NCBI RefSeq assembly: GCF_026168555.1
Contig: NZ_CP092471.1
Span: forward strand, 754,501-818,500
Reading direction: 5' to 3'
DNA from: Qipengyuania spongiae
GTDB taxonomy: Bacteria; Pseudomonadota; Alphaproteobacteria; Sphingomonadales; Sphingomonadaceae
DNA length: 64,000 bases
The position numbers and the translations under genes are program-made. Each line of letters opens with the position of its first letter. The stretch's first letter is position 1. Shown one piece after another: positions 35,785 through 44,291 of the stretch. The notes below the pieces were generated by a model. That model was given only the letters and a program-made list of their open reading frames with translations, ran no database searches and had not been told where the DNA came from.

Positions 35785-37164
35785 ATGAACAGCAGAGTTT
35801 TTCGCCGTGCGATCGCGCTCGTCACCACGCTGATGGCAGGCGCATCCGCCAGCCTCGCCATGGCGCAGGAAGCGGCGCAGGCGACGACCGCGGAAGGCTC
35901 GCCGATCGCGGCTGCCACGGTCGAGGCCGCTGCCGCCGTGCCCGATCCGGGCAACAATGCCTGGATGATGACGGCGACTGTACTCGTCCTGCTGATGATC
36001 CTGCCCGGCCTCGCCCTGTTCTACGGCGGCCTGACCCGGTCCAAGAACATGCTTTCCACGATCACCCAGGTCGGCGGGGCGGCATGCCTCGCCATGCTGA
36101 TCTGGGTGATGTGGGGCTACGGCACCGCCTTCGGGCCAGAGGGAAATGCCTTCTTCGCCTGGGGCAATTACTTTCTGAGCGCGGTCACGCCCGAGACCAC
36201 GGCGGCGACCTTCTCCGATGAGGTCATCAGCGAATACGTCTTCGTCAGCTTCCAGATGACTTTCGCCGCGATCACCGCCGCGCTGGTCCTCGGCGCCACA
36301 GTAGAGCGGCTGAAGTTCTCCGCCGCGATGCTGTTCACCGCGATCTGGCTGACGATCGTCTATTTCCCCATCGCCCACATGGTCTGGGCGGGTGGCGGCC
36401 TGCTGTTCGAGATGGGCGCGCTCGACTTCGCTGGCGGGACGGTGGTGCATATCAATGCCGGTGTCTCGGCACTGGTGCTGGCGATGTTCCTCGGCAAGCG
36501 GCGGGGCTATCCGGCCGAACCGATGCCGCCGCACAGCCTGACGTTGACGCTGGTGGGTGCGGGGCTGCTCTGGGTCGGCTGGTTCGGCTTCAACGCGGGC
36601 AGCGAACTTGAAGCCGACGGGATCGCCGGGCTTGCCATGATCAACACCTTCGTCGCCACGGCGGCAGGTGCGCTCGCCTGGATGCTGATGGAGCGGTTCG
36701 CGGGCCACAAGGGTTCGGCGCTGGGCTTCGCCTCGGGCCTGATCGCCGGCCTCGTCGCAGTCACGCCCGCGGCGGGCAATAGCGGCCCGTTCGGCGCAAT
36801 CGTGCTCGGGATCGTCGCTTCGGTGGTTGCCTATTTCGCGGTCGCCAGAATCAAGGGCCGACTGGGTTACGACGACGCGCTCGACGTGTTCGGCATCCAC
36901 GGCGTCGCGGGCATCGTCGGCGCGATCGGGACGGGCATCGTGTATTCCCCCGCGCTGGGCGGACCGGGCGATGCCGCGGAATACGCGATGGGCTCGCAGA
37001 TTACCACGCAGATCGTCGCGGTCGCGGTGGCGGTCGTCTGGGCGGCCGTCGGCACCGTTATCGCCGCTCTTCTGGTGCGGCTCCTCACCGGGCTTCGGGT
37101 CTCCGAAGAGGTCGAGCGCGAAGGCCTCGATATCGGCGAGCATGGGGAGCGCGCCTACAACTGA
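35785..37164 (+). CDS. amtB: Ammonium transporter
   Basis: This 459-residue Amt/Rh-family channel carries ammonium across the inner membrane and is plugged by GlnK when nitrogen is plentiful. The ATG at 35785 begins a signal peptide ('TTLMAGASASLAMAQ'), as in many AmtB proteins, followed by an Ala-rich spacer and eleven membrane helices. The twin His of the pore are in 'GGTVVHINAGVSALV' and 'DVFGIHGVAGIVGAIG'; the Phe gate stretch and 'GWFGFNAGSELEADG' are present. The C-terminal tail 'LRVSEEVEREGLDIGEHGERAYN' is the GlnK-responsive segment. A strong terminator follows. Confidence 0.95.
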   Translation: MNSRVFRRAIALVTTLMAGASASLAMAQEAAQATTAEGSPIAAATVEAAAAVPDPGNNAWMMTATVLVLLMILPGLALFYGGLTRSKNMLSTITQVGGAACLAMLIWVMWGYGTAFGPEGNAFFAWGNYFLSAVTPETTAATFSDEVISEYVFVSFQMTFAAITAALVLGATVERLKFSAAMLFTAIWLTIVYFPIAHMVWAGGGLLFEMGALDFAGGTVVHINAGVSALVLAMFLGKRRGYPAEPMPPHSLTLTLVGAGLLWVGWFGFNAGSELEADGIAGLAMINTFVATAAGALAWMLMERFAGHKGSALGFASGLIAGLVAVTPAAGNSGPFGAIVLGIVASVVAYFAVARIKGRLGYDDALDVFGIHGVAGIVGAIGTGIVYSPALGGPGDAAEYAMGSQITTQIVAVAVAVVWAAVGTVIAALLVRLLTGLRVSEEVEREGLDIGEHGERAYN

Positions 37165-37183
37165 TTCGAAATGGATTACCGAA

Positions 37184-37228
37184 TTGGCGGGTCGGGGGCC
37201 TCTCTCCTCTCCACCTCCGACCCGCCAA
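37184..37228 (+). repeat. Perfect 12-base inverted repeat after amtB
   Basis: TTGGCGGGTCGG (37184-37195) pairs perfectly with CCGACCCGCCAA (37217-37228) around a 21-base pyrimidine-rich loop. It lies between the amtB stop and the T-run terminator. It may protect the 3' end of the mRNA or be part of a small RNA. Confidence 0.6.
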
Positions 37229-37259
37229 GCCATGTTCCTCCTGCGAACATGCCTATACG

Positions 37260-37288
37260 GGCCGGAGTTCACGCTCCGGCCTTTTTTT
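37260..37288 (+). terminator. Intrinsic terminator of glnK-amtB
   Basis: GGCCGGAG (37260-37267) pairs with CTCCGGCC (37274-37281) around a 6-base loop, followed by seven T (37282-37288). This is a textbook rho-independent terminator. Confidence 0.92.
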
Positions 37289-37289
37289 G

Positions 37290-37399
37290 TTCGCGAGCGC
37301 CTCCGCGCCCGCGTCCTCGCGGTCTGTTCCTCCCTTCGGTCGGGCCGCTGCGGGGCGGCCGCGTGGCCTTGCGGCCCTTCGGGCCGAACCATCGGGTTT
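37290..37399. repeat. Hairpin-dense GC-rich intergenic segment
   Basis: The 110 bases between the amtB terminator and the GMC oxidoreductase stop contain several small palindromes, such as GGCCCTTCGGGCC near 37373-37386 and GCGGGGCGGCCGC near 37349-37361. The arrangement looks like a REP-type or palindromic repeat element. No second copy was seen in the window. Confidence 0.4.
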
Positions 37400-38983
37400 C
37401 TAGTTAAGCGCCTCGCCGACGAAATCGGCGCAGCGTTCGCCGATCATGATGCTCGGCGCGTTGGTGTTGCCCGAAACGAGGCGCGGCATCACGCTGGCAT
37501 CGGCGACCCATAGCCCCTCGACCCCGCGCGCATTCAGCCGCGGATCGACCACGCTGTCCGTATCATCGCCCATGCGACAGGTGCCGACCGGATGATAGAC
37601 CGTGTCCGCCCGCTCGCGGATCAGCGTGTCGAGTGCGGCATTGTCATGAAGGTCCACGGGATGGCGATCCCGAGGCTCGTAGACCTGCATGGGCGGCGTA
37701 TCGACGATCCGGTGGGAGAGCCGCACGCCGCGCCGCAGCACCTCCATGTCGCGATCCTCGGAAAGGAAGTTCGGATCGATGATAGGCGCAATCGCGGCGT
37801 CGCGATCGGCGAGCCGCACCGTGCCCCGGCTTTCCGGCCTGAGCACGCAGGCATGAAGCGAGAAGCCGTGTCCCTTCACCTTGGTCCGCCCGTGATCCTC
37901 CAGCATCGCCGGGACGAAATGCCACTGCACGTCGGGCGCGGGCGCGTCGTCCATCACCGTCCAGAACCCGCCCGCTTCGGCATAGGGGGTGGTCATGATC
38001 CCGGTGCCGCGCCGCCGGTGTTCGAGGATCGCCCTGGCCACCCGCACCGTTCCCGCAAGAGAATCGCCGAAGAAATCGCGACTGCTGCTCTCCCAGCTCG
38101 AGACATAGTCGATATGATCCTGAAGATCGCTGCCGACCGCCGCCCGGTCCGCTTTCACCGCGATGCCGTGTTCGGCCAGATGGTCGCCCGGCCCGATGCC
38201 GGACAGCATCAGGATCTGCGGCGAATTGAACGCACCCGCCGAAAGCACCACTCCACCACGCGCGCGCACCGTCCGCTCGCGCTCGCCGACCGAATAGGTC
38301 ACGCCGGTGGCGCGCCCGTCCTCGATTTCGATCCGCTGGACGGTAACGCCGATGCGGGTGTCGAGATTGCGCGATCGGCGTAGCGGCTCGACATAAGCGC
38401 GCGAGGCGGACCAGCGCAGCCCGTGCTTTTGCGTCACCTGAAAAATGCCGAAGCCCGCCTGCTGCGGGCCGTTGAAATCACGGTTGCGCGGCAGTTGCAG
38501 CTGCGCCGCCGCTTCCACGAAAGCGAGGCTGCCGGGATTGAGATATCGCTGATCCGATACGGCCAGCGGCCCGTCGCCGCCGTGATATTCGTCGGCGCCG
38601 CGTTCATTGCTCTCGGCGCGCTTGAAATAGGGCAGCACGTCCTCGTAGCTCCAGCCGGTGCAGCCGAGCTTTGCCCAATTGTCGTAGTCCCAGGAATTGC
38701 CGCGGATGTAGATCATCGCATTGATGGCCGAAGACCCGCCGAGCCCGCGCCCACGCGGCTGGTAGCCGGTGCGGCCGTTCAACCCTTTCTGCGGCACGGT
38801 TTCGTAGCGATAGTTCGTCTTCTCGTTGACGAAGGCGAGCATTCCCGGCGTCTTCACCTTGAAGGTGTCGTTGCGCCCGCCCGCCTCCAGCAGGCAGACG
38901 CTGCGCCCCCGCTCGGCCAGCCGTCCCGCCACCGCGCAACCCGCGCTGCCCCCGCCGATCACGACGACGTCGAATTCATCCAT
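37400..38983 (-). CDS. GMC-family FAD-dependent oxidoreductase (choline/alcohol dehydrogenase type)
   Basis: This 527-residue flavoprotein has the N-terminal FAD motif 'VVIGGGSAGCAVAGRLAE' (about 7-24), 'YQPRGRGLGGSSAINAMIYIRG' (GMC signature 1, about 75-96), 'GAFNSPQILMLSGIGP' (GMC signature 2, about 250-265) and the catalytic C-terminal 'YHPVGTCRMG' and 'VSGNTNAPSIMIGERCAD', with His and Asn. GMC members oxidise alcohols; the closest named groups are choline dehydrogenase and aliphatic alcohol dehydrogenases. No betaine genes lie near, so an alcohol dehydrogenase role is as likely. The ATG has 'GAGGAGAGGA' upstream. Confidence 0.9.
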   Translation of the reverse strand: MDEFDVVVIGGGSAGCAVAGRLAERGRSVCLLEAGGRNDTFKVKTPGMLAFVNEKTNYRYETVPQKGLNGRTGYQPRGRGLGGSSAINAMIYIRGNSWDYDNWAKLGCTGWSYEDVLPYFKRAESNERGADEYHGGDGPLAVSDQRYLNPGSLAFVEAAAQLQLPRNRDFNGPQQAGFGIFQVTQKHGLRWSASRAYVEPLRRSRNLDTRIGVTVQRIEIEDGRATGVTYSVGERERTVRARGGVVLSAGAFNSPQILMLSGIGPGDHLAEHGIAVKADRAAVGSDLQDHIDYVSSWESSSRDFFGDSLAGTVRVARAILEHRRRGTGIMTTPYAEAGGFWTVMDDAPAPDVQWHFVPAMLEDHGRTKVKGHGFSLHACVLRPESRGTVRLADRDAAIAPIIDPNFLSEDRDMEVLRRGVRLSHRIVDTPPMQVYEPRDRHPVDLHDNAALDTLIRERADTVYHPVGTCRMGDDTDSVVDPRLNARGVEGLWVADASVMPRLVSGNTNAPSIMIGERCADFVGEALN

Positions 38984-39060
38984 GTCCTCTCCTCCTGAGG
39001 ACGAGGTTATGGCGCGCTGCGGGGTTCCGCAATCGGGTTTTCGGACGCAACCGATTTCTC

Positions 39061-39945
39061 TCAGGTCGTGGTGCGCTCCAGCCAGCGCGCGCGAATCTGA
39101 TCGGAGGTCTCGCGGCTCCCGTCATGCGTCCAGCCGGGTTCGCGCAGGAGATAGGACAGCTTGTGGCGCCACGGCGCGGCCTTCATGTCCTGCGCGATGC
39201 CGATCCATTCGTGGAACACCGCCCACAGCAGGTTGAAGCTGCCGAGCTGCTTGACGATGCCGTAGCGGATCTTCTCGTCGTCCCGTTCAGGCTCGAACGT
39301 GCCGAACAGCCTGTCCCACACGATGAAAACGCCGGCATAGTTGCGGTCGAGATAGCGCGGATTGGTCGCGTGGTGGACGCGGTGGTGGCTCGGCGTGTTC
39401 ATCACCGCCTCGAACCAGCGCGGCATCCGCCCGATCGCTTCGGTGTGGATCCAGAACTGGTAGATCAAGTTGAAGCCGCCGCAGATCGCGATCATCGCCG
39501 GGTGGAAGCCCAGCAGCACCAGCGGCAGGGCGAAGACGAAACCGAGCGTGAGGAAGCCGGTCCATGTCTGGCGCAGCGCGGTCGAGAGATTGTAATGCTG
39601 GCTCGAATGGTGGTTCACATGGCTCGCCCAGAACCACCGCACGCGGTGGCCGAAGCGGTGGACCCAGTAATATTTGAGATCGTCGAGCACGAAACAGGCG
39701 ATCCACGCCCACCATGCCCAGCCGATATCGAACAGGCGGTAATCCCAGACCGCCAGATAAAGAAGGAAGAACAGCCCGCCGAACAGTAGGCCGGCGACCG
39801 TGCTGCCGAGACCGAAAGCCAGGCTGGTCAGCGTGTCCTTTGCCTCGTAGGCGTGCGGGTTGCGGCGCCATGCCCAGATCATTTCGATCAGGACCAGCGC
39901 AACAAAGCCCGGCACGGCATATTCGGTGGGCGAGAAATCAGGCAT
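39061..39945 (-). CDS. Sterol desaturase / fatty acid hydroxylase family membrane protein
   Basis: This 294-residue integral membrane di-iron protein has four or five hydrophobic segments and the histidine clusters 'HRFGH' (about 116-120), 'HVNHHSSQHYN' (about 129-139) and 'HHRVHH' (about 209-214), plus 'HTEAIG', typical of the ERG3/fatty-acid-hydroxylase superfamily. Members hydroxylate or desaturate sterols, carotenoids, ether lipids or sphingolipid fatty acids. A role in 2-hydroxylation of sphingolipid or other membrane acyl chains is possible but unproven. It overlaps the next upstream gene by 8 bases. Confidence 0.88.
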   Translation of the reverse strand: MPDFSPTEYAVPGFVALVLIEMIWAWRRNPHAYEAKDTLTSLAFGLGSTVAGLLFGGLFFLLYLAVWDYRLFDIGWAWWAWIACFVLDDLKYYWVHRFGHRVRWFWASHVNHHSSQHYNLSTALRQTWTGFLTLGFVFALPLVLLGFHPAMIAICGGFNLIYQFWIHTEAIGRMPRWFEAVMNTPSHHRVHHATNPRYLDRNYAGVFIVWDRLFGTFEPERDDEKIRYGIVKQLGSFNLLWAVFHEWIGIAQDMKAAPWRHKLSYLLREPGWTHDGSRETSDQIRARWLERTTT

Positions 39946-40366
39946 TCCGGCCCCATCCTATAGCATTGACGCGGTCCGACCAAAGCGTTGCATCGTCGAT
40001 GGCCAGCCGGACTGTACCGAAGCGTCTTTCTCCGCTGGTGACGACGAGATATTCCTCGCCACCGTCCCGCTCGGTCTTGGCCGAAGCACGCGAGCCGAGG
40101 ATCCGTCCCGCCAAATGGGTCCCATGTGGCTTCAGGACCATGATCGCACCGGCGGCATCGCGCATGATCACACCCCGCCCGTCGCGAGCAATGGCGGTCT
40201 CGCGCGGTTCATAGCCGCCGAAAGCTTCCTCGGCCGCTACACGAGCCTCGTCCTCGCTGGCAATGGTTGTGCCCGGACCGAGGCCGAGCTTCCATGCCAT
40301 GCCCGCCAGCACCAGGATCGCGGCAAGCGAGCCGAGAAACTGGAGCAGCGTTGCGGGAATTTCCAT
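39938..40366 (-). CDS. Membrane-anchored protein of unknown function
   Basis: This 142-residue protein has one N-terminal membrane segment (about 6-25, 'LLQFLGSLAAILVLAGMAW') and a soluble C-terminal domain. 'VIMRDAAGAIMVLKPHG' and 'RFGTVRLAIDDATLWSDRVN' look like a small beta-rich fold. I recognise no named family. Its stop overlaps the start of the sterol-desaturase-like gene by 8 bases, so the two are translated together and it may be a partner of that enzyme; this order appears usual in sphingomonads as far as I can recall. Divergent from the M20 hydrolase gene, 59 bases away. Confidence 0.7.
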   Translation of the reverse strand: MEIPATLLQFLGSLAAILVLAGMAWKLGLGPGTTIASEDEARVAAEEAFGGYEPRETAIARDGRGVIMRDAAGAIMVLKPHGTHLAGRILGSRASAKTERDGGEEYLVVTSGERRFGTVRLAIDDATLWSDRVNAIGWGRNA

Positions 40367-40425
40367 GACTGCGGATTGGCACGCAGAGCGCTTTCCGGCA
40401 AGTTGGCCCGAGAGGGGGACGATCG

Positions 40426-41859
40426 ATGAAATTCCTATTCTACTGCGGTGCCTTCTGCGGCGCCATTTCCGGCACCGTCGCGGTTCCGGCCGTTGCGCAG
40501 CAAGGCGAGCCGCTCGCCCGAGTGGAGGCGGAGCGCGAGCGGACGGAGCGCGTGGCGCGCGAAATCTGGGAACTCGCCGAACTCGGCTATCAGGAAACCC
40601 GGTCGAGTGGCCTTTTGATCGACGAGCTGGAAGGCGCCGGGTTCACGATCCGTCCGGGCGTGGCCGACATTCCCACCGCCTTCGTCGCCGAATGGGGCAG
40701 TGCGGGGCCGGTGATCGGCCTCCTCGCCGAATTCGACGCGCTGCCGGGCATCACCCAATCGGACGCGCCGACCCGCGATCCCGTCGAAGGCAAGCACGCC
40801 GGCCATGCGTGCGGGCACAATCTGTTCGGGGCAGGTTCGCTCACCGCCGCGATCGCCATCCGCAACTGGCTGGAGGCGACCGGCACGCCCGGCCGCGTGC
40901 GGCTCTACGGCACCCCGGCGGAAGAGGGTGGGTCGGGCAAGGTCTACATGGCTCGGGCCGGTCTGTTCGACGATGCCGATTTCGTGATCGACTGGCACCC
41001 GGCGGACGCCAATTCCGCCGCCTCGCGCATGAGCCTCGCCAACCGGTCGGCCAAGTTCCGCTTCCGCGGCACCTCGGCCCATGCAGCGGGCGCGCCCGAG
41101 CGCGGCCGCAGCGCGCTCGACGGAGTCGAGGCGATGAACATGATGGTCAACATGATGCGCGAGCACACCAGCATGGACACGCGCATCCACTATGTCATCA
41201 CCGATGGCGGCAAGGCGCCGAACGTCGTCCCGGACTTCGCCGAAGTCTTCTATTACGTTCGCCATTCGGATGCCGACGAGGTGCGCGCTCTGTGGCCGCG
41301 GATCGAGGCGGCGGCCCAAGGCGCGGCGATGGGCACGGGCACGAAGGTCGACTGGGAGATCATTCACGGCAACAACCCGACCCTGCCGCTCGAATCGCTG
41401 CAGACGATGATGGACGCCAAGCTGCGCAGTCTGCAGCCGGTCGAATACACGCCGGCCGAACTCGAATGGGCGCGCGGGATCAGGGAAAGCCTCGGCGAGG
41501 ACGCGCCCGCGCTCGTCCAGTCGCGCGAGGTCGAGCCCTATGGCGTCGAAACAGGTTACGGATCGACCGATGTCGGCGACGTCTCGCGCGCGGTGCCGAC
41601 AGTCAGCGTGCGAACCGCGACATGGGTGCCCGGCACCTCCGCTCATAGCTGGCAGGCGGTCGCGGCGAGCGGCCACAGCTACGGCGCCAAGGGCACGCAG
41701 CAGGCGGCGAAGGCAATGGTTCTTGCGGCGGTCGAGCTCTACACCAATCCGCAACTGCGCGACCGCGCGAAGGCGGAGTTCACTGCGGCTCTTGGCGAGG
41801 GTTACGTCTACGAATCGCTGCTTGGCGACCGCGCGCCGCCGCTCGATTATCGCAACTAG
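40426..41859 (+). CDS. Secreted M20-family amidohydrolase (AbgB-like)
   Basis: This 477-residue metallo-amidohydrolase is of the M20D/AbgB type. A signal peptide (about 1-24, ending 'VAVPAVAQQ') predicts a periplasmic enzyme. Metal-binding motifs are 'KHAGHACGHNLFG' (about 125-137), 'GTPAEEGGSGK' (about 166-176) and 'DWHPADANS'; the dimerisation domain spans about 215-330. The C-terminal 'GTSAHSWQAVAASGHSYGAKG' contains the last metal-binding His. AbgB cleaves p-aminobenzoyl-glutamate; others cleave acylated amino acids. The true substrate is unknown. Confidence 0.87.
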   Translation: MKFLFYCGAFCGAISGTVAVPAVAQQGEPLARVEAERERTERVAREIWELAELGYQETRSSGLLIDELEGAGFTIRPGVADIPTAFVAEWGSAGPVIGLLAEFDALPGITQSDAPTRDPVEGKHAGHACGHNLFGAGSLTAAIAIRNWLEATGTPGRVRLYGTPAEEGGSGKVYMARAGLFDDADFVIDWHPADANSAASRMSLANRSAKFRFRGTSAHAAGAPERGRSALDGVEAMNMMVNMMREHTSMDTRIHYVITDGGKAPNVVPDFAEVFYYVRHSDADEVRALWPRIEAAAQGAAMGTGTKVDWEIIHGNNPTLPLESLQTMMDAKLRSLQPVEYTPAELEWARGIRESLGEDAPALVQSREVEPYGVETGYGSTDVGDVSRAVPTVSVRTATWVPGTSAHSWQAVAASGHSYGAKGTQQAAKAMVLAAVELYTNPQLRDRAKAEFTAALGEGYVYESLLGDRAPPLDYRN

Positions 41860-41868
41860 GCGTACGGC

Positions 41869-42309
41869 TCAGTCGCTGGCTCTGCCTGCCAGCATATCCA
41901 TTGCCGGACGCACCGGTCCGACATCGTAGCCTGCGCCCGCCGCCTCGCGCGCGATCGCTTCGGGGTCGCGGCCCGTCTTCGCTTCAGCGAGCGCCCAGAG
42001 CAGGGTCGAGCGCGTCCCGCTGCGGCAGAAGGCGAGAGTCTTGCCTTCTGCCGCCGCCAGCGCCTCGGCCATCGCGTCGACCTGCGGCTGCGAGAAGCCG
42101 GCTGCGCCTATGGGAATGGCGCGATAGTCGAGACCGGCTTCACGCGCGGCCGCTTCGATCCGATCGCCATCGGGCTGGTCGGGTGATTCGCCATCCGGGC
42201 GGTTATTGACGATCAGCGTCACTCCCGCCTTGCGCGCAGCGACGATATCTCCCGGCGCGATCTGCGGTGCGGCCAAGACGGTCTCGTTCAATCTGCGGAA
42301 GTCGGCCAT
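41869..42309 (-). CDS. TIGR01244/DUF442-family phosphatase or sulfurtransferase-like protein
   Basis: This 146-residue protein begins 'MADFRRLNETVLAAPQI' and has the protein-tyrosine-phosphatase-like loop 'LAFCRSGTRSTLLWA' (CxSGxRS, about 92-106), preceded by 'VNNRPDGESPDQP'. These are signatures of the DUF442/Blh-N family, found alone or fused to sulfide-handling metallo-hydrolases. The Cys would be the nucleophile. The activity (phosphatase or sulfur transfer) is unresolved in the family. The ATG at 42309 lies 2 bases after the TerC stop on the minus strand, so both genes are co-transcribed. Confidence 0.82.
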   Translation of the reverse strand: MADFRRLNETVLAAPQIAPGDIVAARKAGVTLIVNNRPDGESPDQPDGDRIEAAAREAGLDYRAIPIGAAGFSQPQVDAMAEALAAAEGKTLAFCRSGTRSTLLWALAEAKTGRDPEAIAREAAGAGYDVGPVRPAMDMLAGRASD

Positions 42310-42311
42310 GT

Positions 42312-43124
42312 TCAGGCTCCTTGATCGTTGGCGGCAGCGGTGCGCAACCGGCGGTTGCGCTGAACCATGTTCAATATCTCGACGCCGACGGAGAAGCCCA
42401 TGGCGACATAGATGTAGCCCTTGGGCACGTGGAAGCCGAAGCCATCGGCGATCAGCACCACGCCGATCATCACGAGGAAGGCGAGGGCCAGCATCACCAG
42501 CGTCGGGTTCTTCTCGATGAAGCGGGCGAGCGGGTCGGCCGCGACCATCATCACGCCCACGGTGATGACGACGGCGGCCACCATGATCGGAACCTCGTCG
42601 GTCATGCCGACCGCCGTGAGGATCGAGTCGATCGAGAAGACGAGATCGATCGCTATGATCTGCGCGATTACGGCCGCAAAACTCGCTTTTGCAGCGTCGG
42701 CGACGCTCGGGGTTTTGTCGAGGATCTCGCCCGAATTGTCGGCAGGCTCCATCGAATGGTGGATTTCCTTGGTCGCCTTCCAGAGGAGGAACAGTCCGCC
42801 GACCAGCAGGATCAGATCGCGCCCGGAAAAGGCGGTCTCGAACGCCGGCTTGCCATATTCGTTGGGTGCCCCCCGTAGGCCGAGATCGAACAGCGGCGTC
42901 TGGAGCGTGACGATCCAGCCGATCAGCATGAGCAGGCCGATTCGCATGACCAGCGCCAGCGCGAGGCCGATCCGGCGCGCCTTGCTCTGTTGATGTTCGG
43001 GCAGCTTGTTGGAAAGGATCGCGATGAAGATCAGATTGTCGACGCCGAGCACGACTTCGAGGGCGATCAGGGTGAGCAGGGCGAGCCAGGCGGCAGGGTC
43101 CGACAACAGTGCGAGTATATCCAT
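42312..43124 (-). CDS. TerC-family integral membrane protein
   Basis: This 270-residue protein has seven or so membrane segments with the TerC signature 'LIALEVVLGVDNLIFIAILSNKLP' near residue 20-45 and the second acidic motif 'IIAIDLVFSIDSILTAVGMT' near 150-170. TerC proteins are linked to tellurite resistance and, in better-studied members, to manganese export and metallation of secreted proteins. The long soluble loop 'MEPADNSGEILDKTP' is normal. The ATG at 43124 is preferred over the upstream ATG at 43190, whose extension is not hydrophobic or conserved. Confidence 0.9.
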   Translation of the reverse strand: MDILALLSDPAAWLALLTLIALEVVLGVDNLIFIAILSNKLPEHQQSKARRIGLALALVMRIGLLMLIGWIVTLQTPLFDLGLRGAPNEYGKPAFETAFSGRDLILLVGGLFLLWKATKEIHHSMEPADNSGEILDKTPSVADAAKASFAAVIAQIIAIDLVFSIDSILTAVGMTDEVPIMVAAVVITVGVMMVAADPLARFIEKNPTLVMLALAFLVMIGVVLIADGFGFHVPKGYIYVAMGFSVGVEILNMVQRNRRLRTAAANDQGA

Positions 43125-43374
43125 GGACGGTGCGTTTGCCCCAAGCGTCGACGGTCGGCAAGGAGGAGCCTGCGAACGTAAATGTCCCAAACTGTCCCCG
43201 ATATGACCATAAGCGTTAAATCATTCGCTTGTCGGCGAAATTGCGCTATGGCGGCATTTCAGGGAATGGGTTCGGCGAGTCTGTCGCGGCCCCATTCGCG
43301 CCGGGTCCGCATGGCTGTCCCCGCTCCGGCGTATGAATCTCAAAGGGATGGCGCGACAGGGTATTTGACAGATT

Positions 43375-44145
43375 ATGGGTTACGACAAGGGCCGGCGTCG
43401 GGGACGGGACAAGCGGGACGGTATCGGCGAGGATGGCTATTTCGGCGGGTCCGATGGCTTCCAGCCGCAGGGCGATTTCGGTGGCGGCGGCTACGGTAAC
43501 GATCGCGGTGGCTTCAACAACGATCGCGGCGGCTTCGGCGGCGGTGGCGGCGGCTATAACAACGATCGCGGCGGTTTCCGTAGCGGCGGCGGCGGCGGCG
43601 GTTTCCGCGGCGGCGGTGGCGGTGGGCCGCGTGGCGGCGGCGGCGGCGGGATGCCCGCCCAGGTCGTCGGCACGGGCAAGGGAACGGTCAAGTTCTTCAA
43701 CGCCCAGAAGGGCTTCGGCTTCATCCAGCAGGATAGCGGCGGCGAGGACGTGTTCGTCCATATCAGCGCTGTCGAGCGCGCCGGCCTCGAAGGGCTCGGC
43801 GAAGGGCAGGAGCTCGAATTCAACCTCGTCGATCGCGGCGGCAAGGTTTCGGCGCAGGATCTTCAGGTCGTCGGCGACGTGGTTCCGACCGGCAATGCCG
43901 GTGGCCCGCCCAAGCGCGAGCTTACCGGCGAGAAGGCGACCGGCACGGTCAAGTTCTTCAACTCGATGAAGGGCTTCGGTTTCCTGGCTCGCGACGACGG
44001 CCAGCCTGACGCTTTCGTGCATATCAGCGCGGTCGAGCGGTCCGGTCTGCCGCAGATCAACGAGGGCGAGCGTTACAGCTTCGATCTCGAAGTCGACCGA
44101 CGCGGCAAGCATTCGGCCGTCAATCTGGTGCCCGCTTCCGAGTGA
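43375..44145 (+). CDS. Double cold-shock-domain protein with glycine-rich RGG-like head
   Basis: This 256-residue protein has a basic start, a glycine-rich region (about residues 30-93: 'NDRGGF' repeats, then long Gly runs with single Arg), and two cold shock domains (about 101-165 and 188-252), each with RNP1 'GFGFIQ' or 'GFGFLA' and RNP2 'VFVHISAVE' or 'AFVHISAVE'. It should bind single-stranded RNA/DNA and may act as an RNA chaperone. The Gly/Arg head resembles eukaryotic RGG boxes. A 250-base leader separates it from terC and a terminator follows, so it is monocistronic. No good ribosome-binding site is seen at the ATG. A long structured leader is common for cold-shock genes. Confidence 0.88.
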   Translation: MGYDKGRRRGRDKRDGIGEDGYFGGSDGFQPQGDFGGGGYGNDRGGFNNDRGGFGGGGGGYNNDRGGFRSGGGGGGFRGGGGGGPRGGGGGGMPAQVVGTGKGTVKFFNAQKGFGFIQQDSGGEDVFVHISAVERAGLEGLGEGQELEFNLVDRGGKVSAQDLQVVGDVVPTGNAGGPPKRELTGEKATGTVKFFNSMKGFGFLARDDGQPDAFVHISAVERSGLPQINEGERYSFDLEVDRRGKHSAVNLVPASE

Positions 44146-44217
44146 GCCGGCCCGGCCGTGCGGCGAGGCGGTTTGACCCGCCGCGCCCTGCACAATAGAA
44201 CGATGGCTACATCGACG

Positions 44218-44250
44218 AATGGCGGTTCCCTCAGGGGGCCGCCATTTGCA
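44218..44250 (+). terminator. Terminator of the cold-shock gene
   Basis: AATGGCGG (44218-44225) pairs with CCGCCATT (44239-44246), with an inner CCCT/AGGG, followed by TGCATTTGTT. The tail TTTGCATTTGT is the same as at the rplT-pheS hairpin. Confidence 0.65.
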
Positions 44251-44291
44251 TTTGTTCCGGGCATCCCCGCCCGCCCGATTTCGGAGGTACC

